64,000 bases of DNA, taken from contig QANZ01022864.1 of the NCBI GenBank assembly GCA_003254925.1, positions 118,686-182,685 of the forward strand. Reading direction: 5' to 3'. The notes beneath the pieces are model-generated. The model searched no databases. It saw nothing but the letters and a program-made list of their open reading frames with translations, and was not told the origin of the DNA. Within the stretch, counting starts at the first letter, position 1. Each line of letters starts with the position of its first letter. Both the position numbers and the translations under genes were made by a program. Positions 13,858 to 25,697 of the stretch are shown here, one piece after another. This stretch comes from Chamaecrista fasciculata (Eukaryota > Streptophyta > Magnoliopsida > Fabales > Fabaceae).

Positions 13858-14673
13858 TGTTGGGAATTAATAATAATAATATTATTATTGGAAGCATGAA
13901 TCTGTTGCATCAGATTTGAATTTTAGAGATTTAGTTTGTTTTTGAATTAGTCATATATATGAGTTAACTAGTGGGTACATAATTTTAGGAATAAGTAGTT
14001 ACTTTATTTTATTTATCTTTTATTTAATTATATGTATTTCCTCTATAAAAGGAATCTGAATCAGAGCTTTAGATCCTGAGAGCTTGTGAGGTAGGGTAGA
14101 GTAGTACATCTCTCAAATATTGAGATGATGTTGCTACAAAGAATTTTGCTAGTGGGAGGATCGAATCCTCGCCATTACTTTAGAGATTTGATATTTGTGT
14201 TGAATAATTGCAAGAGCTCGGTGAAAGAATTGGCTCGAAGAAGATGAGCAAACAAACGGTGCACAAGAAAGGAGAGTAGAAGAAGTGGATCTTCTGTGAG
14301 AAGCTTACAAAATTTGATGTTTTTGGAGAGATGGTGCTCCAAATAGGTTAATGATGACAAAGTGCATCATTGAAGCTTCGAACAAATGATCCAGGAAAAA
14401 CTTGAAGATTTATGAATTAAACTGAATTTTCTTCAAGAAAATTCAGTTTAAGGGAGGAATTGTTGGGAATTAATAATAATAATAAAATAATAATATTATT
14501 ATTAGAAGCATGAATCTGTTGCATCAGATTTGAATTTTAGAGATTTAGTTTGTTTTTGAATTAGTCATATATATGAGTTAACTAGTGGGTACATGATTTT
14601 AGGAATAAGTGGTTACTTTATTTTATTTATCTTTTATTTAATTATATGTATTTCCTCTATAAAAGGAATCTGA
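13858..14673 (+). mobile_element. TRIM-like short LTR element
   Basis: Two direct repeats of about 200 bases, 13858-14059 and 14461-14673, start with TGTTGGGAATTAATAATA and share nearly all bases. The second has an extra run of AAT repeats. Directly after the first repeat, ATCAGAGCTTT matches part of the initiator-Met tRNA primer site (TGGTATCAGAGC). A purine tract, AAGGGAGGA, lies just before the second repeat. The interior is about 400 bases and encodes nothing, so this is a non-autonomous miniature element. A 17-bp perfect inverted repeat (14417-14433 and 14435-14451) overlaps the start of the purine tract. I found no clean target duplication, so the outer edges are approximate. Confidence 0.85.
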
Positions 14674-14824
14674 TTTGTACCTATCATTATGGAGTTATGA
14701 ATAGAAGCAAAGTCATGAGAAAAAAGAAAAAAAAAAAGGTTTATGAAAGCTTCCATGTATCTTCTTCCCAAAAATTCCTAACAGTTTCTAACTTCTACTT
14801 CTGCATATCCAATCAAAAAACAAA

Positions 14825-15198
14825 GATAAAAACACTAATTTTGTCCTATTTTTTTACATCAATTATCAATTTCATTCTCAATTTTTTTTTGCAGTTAATT
14901 TTGTTCCAATATTTTATTTTGATCAATTTTATCATTTACTCTTATTTCAGTCAAATATTAACGACGTAATCTATGTGGCTAATGATTTATAATGTCAAAT
15001 TGATAAAAAGATAAACTTAAATCCTAACTCATATTAAAAAACAGGATGTAGTTTGTCGTTAATTTATTAAAAGAAATTAGTTAAAAGATAAAATTAATCA
15101 AAATGTAAAATATTAGAGATGGAATTGATAGCAAAAACATGTTGAGGATGAAATTGATAATTGATGTAAAAATTAGAGACGAAATTAGTGCTTTTACC
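14825..15198. mobile_element. Mutator-like foldback MITE, family 2
   Basis: Arms start GATAAAAACACTAATTTTGT and, inverted from the right, GGTAAAAGCACTAATTTCGT. Homology continues through ACATCAATTATCAATTTCAT in both arms. The flanks AAAAACAAA and AAAATAAAA match at 7 of 9 positions and may be a worn 9-bp target duplication. The central part (ATTAACGACGTAATCTATGT) is shared with the family member at 18825-19647. Confidence 0.75.
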
Positions 15199-16828
15199 AA
15201 AATAAAAAAATGAGACAAAATGCTGTTGCAAAGGAATATATACATTGGAAAGTGGGAACCGATGGTTAAGACCCAACTAATATATACATTGGAAAGTTCA
15301 CAACATGATTTTGTAAGTTAGTGGTACATATTAGTCCATAATGAATCTTGGGCTCAGTTAACCCGTTTAATCGTACTGGGTTTCCGAGGCCCAGTTTGAA
15401 GTTTGTAATAAAGGCTTCTATGGTCCCTCTTTGTATTGCCAGGCTTATGACCCAAAAAAAAAAGTATTGCAAGTCTAGCATTAAATCGTGCTATTCAGTA
15501 TTCTCACTGCGTCGTCTTCTCCTGGAAATGAATCAGATGAATATCACAAGTTTCAATTTCCCTATTGTAATCTTGATAGTTTTAACCTGCATGTTTCTGA
15601 TCTTTCGCTAGATTTTTCAAGTTCTATTTGAATGAAGTAATTTATGAGGGGAAAATAAGTTTTTAAAGATAATTATTTTTCAAAACATCAAAATTCATAA
15701 TTAAATAAATCAATTATTACTTTTAAATTTAATTTTTAACGAAAATATACTCCATCTAAATTCCAAACACAGCATCAAGAATTTTGGCTAAATTGATTCC
15801 AGTTCTGTCCAAGGATTTCAATTGATTACACACGGCATTGCCTGTGTCTCTAATTTTGCAACTAATTAATTTCTCTTCTCAGATCAATCATGTATCAGAA
15901 ATTAAGTGGCCTCAGGATGAGTCTAGAGATATTAATCTGTCCCTCTTAATTAATGATTTGGAATTTATATGTAAGCGCAGAAAATGGGAATTGGATCGGA
16001 AAGTTTTAAAGTTTCATCAGAATAGACAGAAAACTGACGACAATAATTTATGGTACTCGTGGTTGGCGTGTTCTTTCTCTCTCGCTGTCTCTCTTGACTC
16101 CACTTTCAACTCTCAAATAAAACCCACAGGTTATATATATACATATATGATATGATATATCTACCGACTACGGTGTTCTTAAACCCTTTCCCACAATAAT
16201 AAATTGCAAAATAATCAATGGACAAATCACATTCCCAATTAAAATATGTTAAGTTTCAAGATCGCATCTAGCTCCTTGCTAAGTCTTTTTTTTTTTTTGC
16301 TTACTTCAAAAAGTCCTCATTTTTAATAGTACTAATAAAGTTCTTTGTAGGTTTTTTTATATAAATATATTATGTATCTCAATACCCAACAAAATTTTTT
16401 ATTTATTCAAATGGGATACGCATCGAACTAACACGATTTTAACATTTTAATTTTTTCTGCAAAATCGTGTCTTGCAGACACGATTTCAGGACTGACGTGA
16501 TACTGAAATTGTGTCCCTGAGGCACGATTTCAACAATTTAAGGGGGAGGCGGCCTCCCCATATATATATATATATTATATAATTGTATTTTATAAAATTT
16601 AATAATAGTATTTTATAATTGTTTAAATTAATTAATTTTATTCAAACTCCTGACACTTGTTTAAGTGACCTAATGAGTTAACCACTAGACTAACAAGCTT
16701 GGTTTGTGTATTATTTTGGACTAAATAACTCTATTTACTATTATTTTTTAGTGTTCAGTATTTGTCATGTGTATTCTATTTACTTAAAATTTTGTAGTTG
16801 TGATTAAAAAACAAGTGACAAATATATA
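15199..16828. other. Intergenic AT-rich DNA
   Basis: No supported gene. A short piece at 16460-16535 repeats the phrase ATCGTGTCTTGCAGACACGAT and variants (ACGATTT, CACGATTTC). It contains the small inverted repeat ATCGTGTCT/AGACACGAT at about 16465-16485. The ORF at 15838-16155 has no domain I recognise. Confidence 0.5.
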
Positions 16829-17080
16829 CATATAATTTTTGCAAAATTTGTTATGGTTAAAATTACAAAATAACTCCAAAAGGTACCAAAGTGTTAACGG
16901 AGAATTAAGGGTAAATTACACTTTGGTACCTTGTGGTTTGGTCATATTTCACTTTGGTACCATATGGTTTAAAAAATGACACTTTGGTACCCAGTGGTAT
17001 TCCCCGTTAACACTTTGATACTATTTTGGAGTTATTTTGTAATTTTAACCATAATAAATTTTGCAAAAATTATATATATA
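16829..17080. repeat. Foldback repeat with ~75-bp arms
   Basis: The left arm, 16829-16903 (ATAATTTTTGCAAAATTTGT, then GGTTAAAATTACAAAATAAC, then CTCCAAAAGGTACCAAAGTG), is inverted at 17003-17080 (CACTTTGATACTATTTTGGA, then GTTATTTTGTAATTTTAACC, then AAATTTTGCAAAAATTAT). Between them the phrase CACTTTGGTACC and variants occur three times. The structure is that of a MITE. Target duplication is obscured by the flanking TA run. Confidence 0.7.
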
Positions 17081-17984
17081 TATATATTCAATGTGGCACC
17101 CATCTCGGGCATTATTTATTTTTTTTTGGGTGATCTGAATTTTTTTTTTGTATTATAAAAATAAAAAAACCCGATTTTGAGGCTAATGCTTGAAAATTGA
17201 AATTACACATTCCATCTAAACCTTTATTTCTTAATTTTTTTTTTCGGCAAATGAGCTTTATGTCTTTTTAATTTTGAACGTTTCAACAATCGAGTCTTCA
17301 ATGAGAGAAAGAATCAGTTTCTTCTTTTATATATCAACATTCAGACTTCAAAATAAATCTGGCATGACTACTCAGAAATGCAATTTACAACATTAATTTC
17401 TTTAAAGAAATGAAAAAATTATTTGCATTATATTTAATTTTTTTCTACCACAATCAAAATATAATCATACATAGTTTTAAAAAGGTCAAATGATATACTA
17501 AAATTGACATCTAATAATTAATAAGTTATTTCATCAGAGTCAAAATTCACCAAAACAATATTAAACTGACGATCCTATACTAACTTAATCAAGTATGGTC
17601 CGTATGGCCTCCCAAAAAAAGCAACGCGTTGTCCGATAATTTGTTTTCAGGCCCAGATTTTGAACCCACTAATTGACTAATGACTATACACGTTTAATAT
17701 GTGAAGATGTCATAGAGTCTTGGTTTCTCCCATAAAGTCTTGGTTTCTCTACAGTGTACACTGTAGTATAAAGAGAGAAAAGAATAATTAGAGAAAGAAG
17801 ATATTAAATTACAAATTACAAATAAGGCCAAAATTATCTTGGGGCATGTTTTCGTTCTCTATCAAGTGATTGTTTAGCCGAGTGTTGTGACTTGTGAAGG
17901 ACTCCAAACCTTGCTCCATTGTATCTCATATGTAACCTTATCAAATTACAAATTAATATATATTATATTTAATCATACAAGTTA

Positions 17985-18249
17985 CTCCCTCCGTTCCTGA
18001 ATATCGGCTTTTCTGGAGAACTTTTTTTATTCCAAAATATCTGATGTTTTATAACTTCAAGAGGGCATTAATTATTCTTTTACCATTCTATCCCTATTAA
18101 ATATAGTAGAGTCATAAATGAATAAACATTTTCCTAGTAATTTAATAGGGATAGTTTAGTCTTTTTACCTCATTTTTCTCTTCATTTTAGGTGAGCTAAT
18201 CATTTCCTTGGTCTGTGTGTTTTTACCTTAAACATAGGAACGGAGGGAG
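17985..18249. mobile_element. Stowaway-like MITE, copy 1
   Basis: 265 bases with terminal inverted repeats CTCCCTCCGTTCC / GGAACGGAGGGAG, flanked by TA on both sides (17983-17984, 18250-18251). This is the pattern of Tc1/mariner-type Stowaway elements. The interior (TCTATCCCTATTAAATATAG, then TTTTCCTAGTAATTTAATAG) matches the copy at 36162-36435 in inverse orientation. Confidence 0.85.
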
Positions 18250-18824
18250 TATAAGGTAATTTTAAACATGAAGGAAGTGCTTTCGTATTATTAATACTAG
18301 GATTTCTTAATTAATGCCTTTAAGATATTGGTTATGAAACATTTAATGTTTTGCGGGTATTGAAAAAAAAATATATTAGGCTATTAGCATTAGATGATTT
18401 TTTAATATTTGTTAAAAAAAATTGGTATTAGATAAATTATCTATACTTAAATATTTTATTAATTTTTCACAGAATAAAATGTAGTAATTTAATAAAATAT
18501 AAAAATATAAGTATGTTGATATAATTCAATAAATTCAATAAAACATAGCTAGTATATAAATAATACGATTAACTACTTATATATAATAAAATATAATGTT
18601 AATACTTATAATCAGTTAATGAAAAAAGTAAATTAATAAGGACTTTGTATCTTGTCTTAAAAAATGAAATCAATTTTTTTTATTACAAACTCCATAAAAA
18701 GAATTATTACACCATAATATATTATTTTCTGGTAAAACCCGTATTATTATAAATCTTGAGGAGCTTAAGAAATGATTGAAATGAATAAATCTAAACGGGA
18801 ATTCCCTTGGTGTTTTAAATTTTA

Positions 18825-19647
18825 GGCAAAAATATTAATTTCATCCTCAAACTTCACATCAACTATTAATTTCATCCTCAATCTTTTTTTGCTGTCAATT
18901 TTGTCCTCAATCTTTCAAATTTTGGTCAATTTTATCTTCTAGGGTGTGTTTGGATGGAGTGTCAAGGGGAGAATGGAGAGGAGTGAAAGGAACAAAAGAT
19001 TAAAAAATGTTGTTTGGATGTTTTTTTTAGGGAGGAGAGGAATGGATAAGGGGTGCCTCCAAAGCACTCATTGGCACTCTAAAATCTAATTTTTGCTGGC
19101 ACCCCAAATTGGGGGGCCAAAGATGGAGAGGACAACTTTAAATTTTTTTAAGACAATTATACCCCATCATTTTATTAATATTATTGATCTTTCTAAACTT
19201 TAATATTATTTAGTACAAATTCAGGGACCAAAATGTATAAAATTATTTCAAATTTAGGGATAAAATATTATTAATTTAGCAAGATTATCATGTGTCTATT
19301 CCTTTTTTCACTAAAAACTCTCAAACAACATATCTACTCAGTCCATTAATATCCTCTCAACTCCACACTCTATTAGTGTCCATTAATGTCCTCCCCTCTC
19401 CATCCTCACTAAAACTCCCAAACATACCCTTACTCTTACTTTAGCTAAATATTAACGACAAAATCTATGTGGCTAATGATATATAATGTAAAATTGATAG
19501 GAAAAGAAACTCAAATCCTAACTCATATTGAAAAATAATATGATGTGTGTCGTTAATTTATTAAGAGAAGTTAGTCAAATGATAATAAATATTGGGGACA
19601 AAATTAACAATTGACGTAAAACTTAAGGACGAAATTAGTATTTTGTC
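18825..19647. mobile_element. Mutator-like foldback MITE, family 2, with nested insertion
   Basis: The left end GGCAAAAATATTAATTTCAT and the inverted right end GACAAAATACTAATTTCGT match. The element is flanked by an exact 9-bp duplication, TAAATTTTA, at 18816-18824 and 19648-19656, the size made by Mutator-type transposases. Removing the nested element at 18942-19429 and one copy of its 3-bp duplication leaves about 332 bases that align with the relative at 14825-15198. Confidence 0.85.
18942..19429. mobile_element. Harbinger-like MITE nested in a foldback MITE
   Basis: 488 bases with ends GGGTGTGTTTGGATGGAG and, inverted, GGGTATGTTTGGGAGT. Flanks are CTA (18939-18941) and TTA (19430-19432). 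The unbroken relative at 14825-15198 has a single TTA at the matching place (TTTATCATTTACTCTT), so CTA is taken as a mutated TTA duplication. This is the PIF/Harbinger pattern. The interior carries GGAGAGGA-type purine tracts near both ends and no coding sequence. Confidence 0.8.
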
Positions 19648-19861
19648 TAAATTTTAATAATCACCGTCGTGCGATCGATGTCCAAAATAAAACATTAATA
19701 AATTAAAAAAAAAAACAAGAATAATGATAAAGAGTGGAGTGAGATGTTGTATATAAATAAGAGAGAGTGGCCAAAATATAGCCCCGATTCCAATCTCTTA
19801 CATTCATTCTCATTTCACAGAACAGAAGAAGCATAAGCAGATCCCATCTCGATCGGGAAAG

Positions 19862-21854
19862 ATGGGCTTTCCAGCTAACGGTGCTTCCGGCGACAAGGCT
19901 CTCAAGTTTCTGATCTACGGCCGCACCGGCTGGATTGGCGGTCTTCTCGGCAAACTCTGTCAATCTCAGGGCATCGATTTCGCTTACGGCTCCGGCCGTC
20001 TCGAAAATCGCTCCTCCCTCGAAGCCGACATCGCCGAGATCAAGCCCACTCATGTTTTCAACGCTGCCGGAGTCACCGGTCGCCCGAATGTCGATTGGTG
20101 CGAATCTCATAAGGTCGAGACCATCAGAACCAACGTGGTTGGCACTTTGACTTTGGCCGATATCTGTAGGGAAAGAGGCCTCGTTCTGATCAACTATGCC
20201 ACCGGATGCATCTTTGAGTACGATTCCGATCATCTCCTTGGATCCGGTATCGGTTTCAAGGAAGAGGACACTCCCAATTTCATCGGATCCTTCTACTCTA
20301 AAACCAAGGCCATGGTGAGTTCTATTTCTCTTTTCTCTAATAAGAAATCGGATCCTCTTTCATTGCCTTCTCTGAATTTCATTTCTCTGTATTTAAGCAA
20401 ATTTAAGGGGCAAAACTGTCACAGTGCTTTCTAATCTTAAATGAAGCTCTGCGTTTCATTTTTTTCAGATGCTGAAATTTGCCTGAATCCGGAGAAATGT
20501 ATGGTTAATACTTAATATATATAGCTTTTGAAACTTTCCTGCCTAATCCATTATTGCAGTCAATTTGAAATGAATGCTAATGCCACTCTAGCCGTGTGTG
20601 ATTTATCATCAGTCATTGCTTAAACATTTGTCAAGCAACATTGATTTAATAATAGATTTCTGTGCCAAACAGTGTGATGTGCATACTGCATAAGTGCCCA
20701 AATGATGCTCATATATAGTACCGGGAATTGTTTGCGGTGATAGATCTGGGCATGTGGCATATTGTTTTTTTTTTTCGTTTGTCTCTTTTTACTTCAGAAT
20801 TCAGATCTATTATTTGGACCATTCGTGGGCCCAGATTTCCACTTGTAAAATACATTAAAAACTCTGGTCTCTCGAAATCAGATCTCGCGTGTATGACTGC
20901 CAGAGCTAAATATGACTGTTCTGTCAGAGCATTTATCTCTAAGCATAGTTTGAGTATGCTATATTAATTAGAAATAGTCGTGTAAAGTAAGTAAGACATA
21001 TGTGAAGTAGATCATTATTCGATAAACCTCATTCTGTTTTGACATGCGAATTAAGTAATGACAAAGAACGATACGAAGTTATGAACATGTCCTGTAACTA
21101 ACTCTAATATCCCTGCATGTTTAAATTTCATTGGATTAGTCATGTCAGTATCTGTACTTAAGAATCTAGGGTAAACCTACCAAAGTAGTCATAAGTCAAC
21201 GTAGACAATAGACATAGTGTGTTCATGAATTCCTTGACCATTAACCACTTAACCTCTAAATTTGTTTATTTTAAAGTTTATGTTTGAACTCTGAAGTTGT
21301 GACAAAATTTATGCCCACTTTTATTTGCATGCGTATCAATAAGTATGTATTTATATACATTTGGCTCAGATGTGTATGCTGAATTTGCCCGTTGTATTTC
21401 ATAGGTGGAAGATCTACTCAAGAACTATGAGAATGTATGTACCTTGCGCGTCAGAATGCCTATCTCATCTGATTTATCCAACCCGCGCAATTTCATAACA
21501 AAGATCTCTCGGTATGAGAAGGTAGTGAACATTCCAAATTCTATGACTATACTGGATGAACTCCTTCCCCTTTCCATTGAAATGGCAAAGAGAAACCTCA
21601 CTGGAATCTATAATTTCACAAACCCTGGAGTGGTTAGCCACAATGAAATCTTAGAGATGTATAAGGAATATATTGACCCCAACTTTACATGGAAGAACTT
21701 CACTCTTGAGGAGCAGGCTAAGGTAATAGTTGCCCCAAGGAGCAATAATGAGCTTGACACCGCCAAATTGAAGAAAGAATTCCCTGAACTCTTGCCTATC
21801 AAGGACTCTCTCATTAAGTATGTTTTCGAGCCAAATGCCAAGGTTCGAGCCTGA
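19862..21854 (+). CDS. UER1: NRS/ER (UER1), rhamnose synthesis 3,5-epimerase/4-reductase
   Basis: A cytosolic enzyme that converts the 4-keto-6-deoxy nucleotide sugar to UDP-L-rhamnose (or dTDP-L-rhamnose), the last two steps of rhamnose supply for pectin and flavonoids (family knowledge). Two exons, 19862-20314 and 21405-21854, give 300 residues, matching the family length. The N-terminal Rossmann motif LIYGRTGWIGG has Gly20, Gly23 and Gly26. FNAAGVTGRPNVDWCE and TNVVGTLTLADICRERG are conserved. The catalytic YxxxK is Tyr145/Lys149 (FYSKTK). The C-terminal half has LRVRMPISSDLSNPRNFITK and FTNPGVVSHNEILEMYK. It matches the single-domain NRS/ER and not the C-terminal half of a long RHM protein, because it starts with its own short N-terminus. 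The 1090-base intron is the only one. Confidence 0.95.
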
Positions 21855-22178
21855 AGCATGTAGGTTTTTATTTTTACACTTTCTATTTTCTACATTGAAT
21901 TCAGTTTGTGTGGACGCTTTGCTCTGTAATCACAGGTGTCCCTCTTCGTTAGTATGCATTATCAGTGGATAAATTCTGTTTGAATGTTGTATTTGTATTG
22001 ACGTGATGATGAATAATTTAGTCGCAACTTAATTGATTTATTATACTTTTTTTGTTTACTTTAATTCTTTCACTCGGATGATTTTTAGGTGCATGCTTTT
22101 AATTTTAAATCCTGAGCACTTTTTCTGTTTATTATAGTAAAGGTGATCCAAGTGTATATACCATCGAAAACGGATCCC

Positions 22179-22761
22179 CCGAAATTATGCTTCCTGAAAT
22201 TCTTGTAAAATTTGGAAAATTTTGACCCTTCATGTGATAGAACATACAGAAACTTGCCACATCATCTCTTTTTACATAAGTTGAACTCACATTCTGACAT
22301 TAAGTTTTAGAAGCTGAAAAGATGCTGAGGCTCATGTGAAAATGCAAGATTGTTTCTCTCTCCTTTCTTCCATTTTCACTGTTCTTCACCTTCTTTTCTT
22401 CTCCCTCCTTCTCGTGGACTTCTGGCGAAATGTTTGTCTATTTTGTCCCACCATCTCCGGCGTCTCCTTGGGTAAGGCTCTCTGCGGTTCTCCGACCGTC
22501 ATCGGCGACGCCGTCTCCGATAATCTGAACCCTTCGTGCAATTTGAGCCACAACAACAATCACTCCATATTGCCGAAGCGTGAGAAGGAAATTTTTAAAG
22601 ACGAAAGATGTCCTTAAAATTGGTTCTTGAAAATTTCCCAATAGAGTTTTCTTATCAACTCTTTTCATCTGAGTGAACTGAAATTCTTTCCGAAGACAAG
22701 TAGATGTTGGGGCGCAAGAATATAAACCTTGAGTAGAATCCTTCAATGATAGAGTCATTGG
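22179..22761. repeat. Tandem duplication, copy 1
   Basis: 583 bases repeated at 22796-23378 with a constant offset of 617 and roughly 14 differences by eye, about 97-98% identical. Copy 1 runs straight into an N gap. Each copy has a + ORF of 93 codons (22336-22617 and 22953-23234) starting with a hydrophobic stretch (FTVLHLLFFSLLLVDFW) and a - ORF of 106 codons. I recognise neither, and neither can be called a gene with confidence. Confidence 0.85.
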
Positions 22762-22795
22762 NNNNNNNNNNNNNNNNNNNNNNNNNNNNNNNNNN
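22762..22795. other. Assembly gap (34 N)
   Basis: A run of 34 N separates the two duplicate copies. The true length and content are unknown. Confidence 0.99.
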
Positions 22796-23378
22796 CTGAA
22801 ATTATGCCTCCTGAAATTCTTGTAAAATTTGGAAAATTTTGACCCTTCATGTGATGGAACATACAGAAACTTGCCACATCATCTCTTTTTACATAAGTGG
22901 AACTCACATTCTGGCATTAAGTTTTAGAAGCTGAAAAGATGCTGAGGCTCATGTGAAAATGCAAGATTGTTTCTCTCTCCTTTCCTCCATTTTCACTGTT
23001 CTTCACCTTCTTTTCTTCTCCCTCCTTCTTGTGGACTTCTGGCGAAATGCTTGTCTATTTTGTCCCACCATCTCCGGCGTCTCCTTGGGTAAGGCTCTCT
23101 GCGGTTCTCCGACCATCGTCGGTGACGCCGTCTCCAATAATCTGAACCCTTCGTGCAATTTGAGCCACAACAACAATCACTCCATATTGCCGAAGCGTGA
23201 GAAGGAAATTTTTAAAGACGAAAGATGTCCTTAAAATTGGTTCTTGAAAATTTCCCAATAGAGTTTTCTTATCAACTCTTTTCATCTGAGTGAACTGAAA
23301 TTCTTTCCGAAGACAAGTAGATGTTGGGGCGCAAGAATATAAACCTTGAGTAGAATCCTTCAATGATAGAGTCATTGG
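22796..23378. repeat. Tandem duplication, copy 2
   Basis: This copy starts at the first base after the gap and continues into unique sequence at 23379 (AATTTGGGGCAGAAATTAGG). Substitutions against copy 1 include ACCATCGTCGGTG for ACCGTCATCGGCG and CTTGTGG for CTCGTGG. The pattern of single substitutions without indels is what two haplotypes of one locus would show. Confidence 0.85.
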
Positions 23379-25697
23379 AATTTGGGGCAGAAATTAGGAA
23401 CAAGTTCAGTCATTTTTGTTTAGTTTTTTTCCGATAAAGGAGCAAATGAGCAATAATCAATAAAAAAATTGGGCAAGGTAATTTAATAATCAATGGAATA
23501 TGCATAGCTTAGAAAAGTGATTATCCATGGGACTCAAGACCTTGCCTTGCAAAGTATGTGATTAAATCATTTGGAAGGCAGAGAGTAATCAGCAAGTGAA
23601 ATCCAAAGACATAACACATGGATTGATTAAAACTGGAGGCCTCGAAAATGGACTCTGCAACACAGTGCAGGTGAGGGTTTAGAAGGCGTAAAGAAATCGC
23701 CACTGAAAAACGACGGAGAAGGCCTCGCAAGGGTTTGCGAAAATAACACAAGTTAAAAACCAGGAAAAAAGCGACGTCGTTTTGAATATTGGAGGGACAA
23801 TTGAGTGACTTGGTCGATGTGGCAATTGTATGAGCATTTGATCAAATGGACAGCTTAGATTTCCCGAATTTCACAGCAATTTCAGGGCATTGAATTTCAG
23901 GGGATCAGTTTTCCCATACCATTGGTTCATTCCGTTAATCTATAATCATGCCTGTGGAACGTGGATGACTTTATCCAACAAAAATGTCTACTAACGCCGA
24001 AATATACTAGTTTGGTTAAGAACTAGGCCTAAAAGCCAACCAAATGAAAGGCCTATAGAATAAGTAGAACACTACGATGAGAAAAAAAATTGGAACAATT
24101 TGATTGTAAGAATAAGGTGACACATGACAATAATCAAAAATTCAAAATGGAAGATCTAACCGGTTATTCTGTCAACTCTCCAATGATGAAGTGAGAAGTC
24201 AATCTATGGTTAATATTTACAAACTCAACATTGTCGGTTCAGATCAAGAACACCGAGAGGCTCAGAATTTCCATTTTTTCCTTTACAAACTCAACTTCAC
24301 TGTTTTACAGATTCAGGCCCTATTTACTCAAGCTAAAAAGGACTCACTGAGCTAATATAAATAGAACCGTCTTTTATTGTATACTATATCCCTGGTTTTG
24401 GTTCGTTGCTTATCTAAAAATTATATTTATTAAAATTCAAAAAAGTATAATTTACTATTAATATTAATAAAATAATAATACATGGGCAGCTGTCAGCATT
24501 GCGTATATTCTTAAATCTTAAGGCATCTCAGACTCACGTGTCTGCCTAATTTTATAAAGTCGTGGTATATGTGACACTGTTAATCTTTCCTTCATTCTGT
24601 ATTTTTTTAATAATAAAACTAAATTGTATAGATATAGTTCTGCTGTATTATATTAAAGAGGATCGATAACACGAGATAGGGTCGAATGTAGATGGTAGAT
24701 TCATAAGTAACACATGCCCGCGTGAACCTTTGGTAAAGCTGAGTGAAATCCGATGTCCCTGAAGACTTTTACTTTTAGATGAGCCATCCTTTTTGTATCG
24801 TCACATACCATAGTTCATAGTTCATACATTTCGTAACGTGGTGTTTTTATTTGAAGTGAAAGCAAGCAATAAATGAGCGAACTCTACATAGATGGGGTAG
24901 TTGGACCCCACAGAAAGCCTTGGAAACACAGCAGTGTCAGCATACACACGCGTAAACTATTAAATACTTAGAAATGCATTTAAAATTGTCTTGCTTTGCT
25001 CTCATTCATTATTCATATGACTGAGTGAGAGTATAAGAGAGTGTGCAAGTGCAAATGCAAGTGGTGGCTCATCTCATCGGCATCACCAACTTGACCCCAC
25101 CATTTCTAGGTGGACGGTGGACCACTCACTACTCACTTCCCACACGTGTCGCACTCCCCATTCACGTGCTAAAAGGTCAAAAGCCTACGTACTCCTAAAG
25201 CCTTTCTCTTTCTCTTTAAATTTCTCATCTTTTATTAGGATCATGTTTAGTTCAAAGTTAAAAGAGCAGGCCAGAAATTGAAAATTGATTGCACAAAGTG
25301 AAAACCTACCCTCTAAAGTCTAAACTATACTTATCATCAAATCAATTCAACACACCACCCTCTCTGCTGCATACTTGATACTATACTTACTCCCTCATTG
25401 ATTTGGTATAAATTCTTGCGTTTTCCATTGTGTTTTTTCTGGGTGGTATACCAAATCCCCTTAAAAAAGACAACAAATCTGCACTTAAGGAACTCCAACG
25501 CCACAATATAATTGGTGGCTACATTAATTCTAACTAGAAAGTACAACACAACGTCAAGTATAGAGACAAGGCAAAAAGAAAGAAGAAAATTGGTTAAAAT
25601 CAAATTTATTGTATTGTATTTCAACAGCTTTTCAGTTTCTGGAAAGCAATAATCCACTCTGTGCTTTGTCTTAGAAATTAGAATTAGAGGTTACTAC
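23379..25697. other. Intergenic, no supported gene
   Basis: The - strand ORF at 23521-23751 begins with a basic, Ser/Leu-rich stretch (MCYFRKPLRGLLRRFSVAIS) that would suit an organelle targeting peptide. No partner exon can be joined, so it is left as an observation. The part next to 25697 is the 3' side of the TCP gene. Confidence 0.45.

Noticed and set aside
16460..16535. CRISPR-like spacing of short repeats
   Set aside because: Only a few irregular ACGATTTC-type phrases in a plant intergenic region, with no array structure.
19703..20233. 176-codon - ORF
   Set aside because: Antisense shadow of NRS/ER exon 1, whose GC-rich codons leave the reverse frame open.
22336..22617. Possible small secreted protein, present in both duplicate copies
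   Set aside because: It has a hydrophobic start but no cleavage motif, family match or conserved pattern. The change between copies includes amino-acid replacements at the same rate as elsewhere. Not called as a gene.
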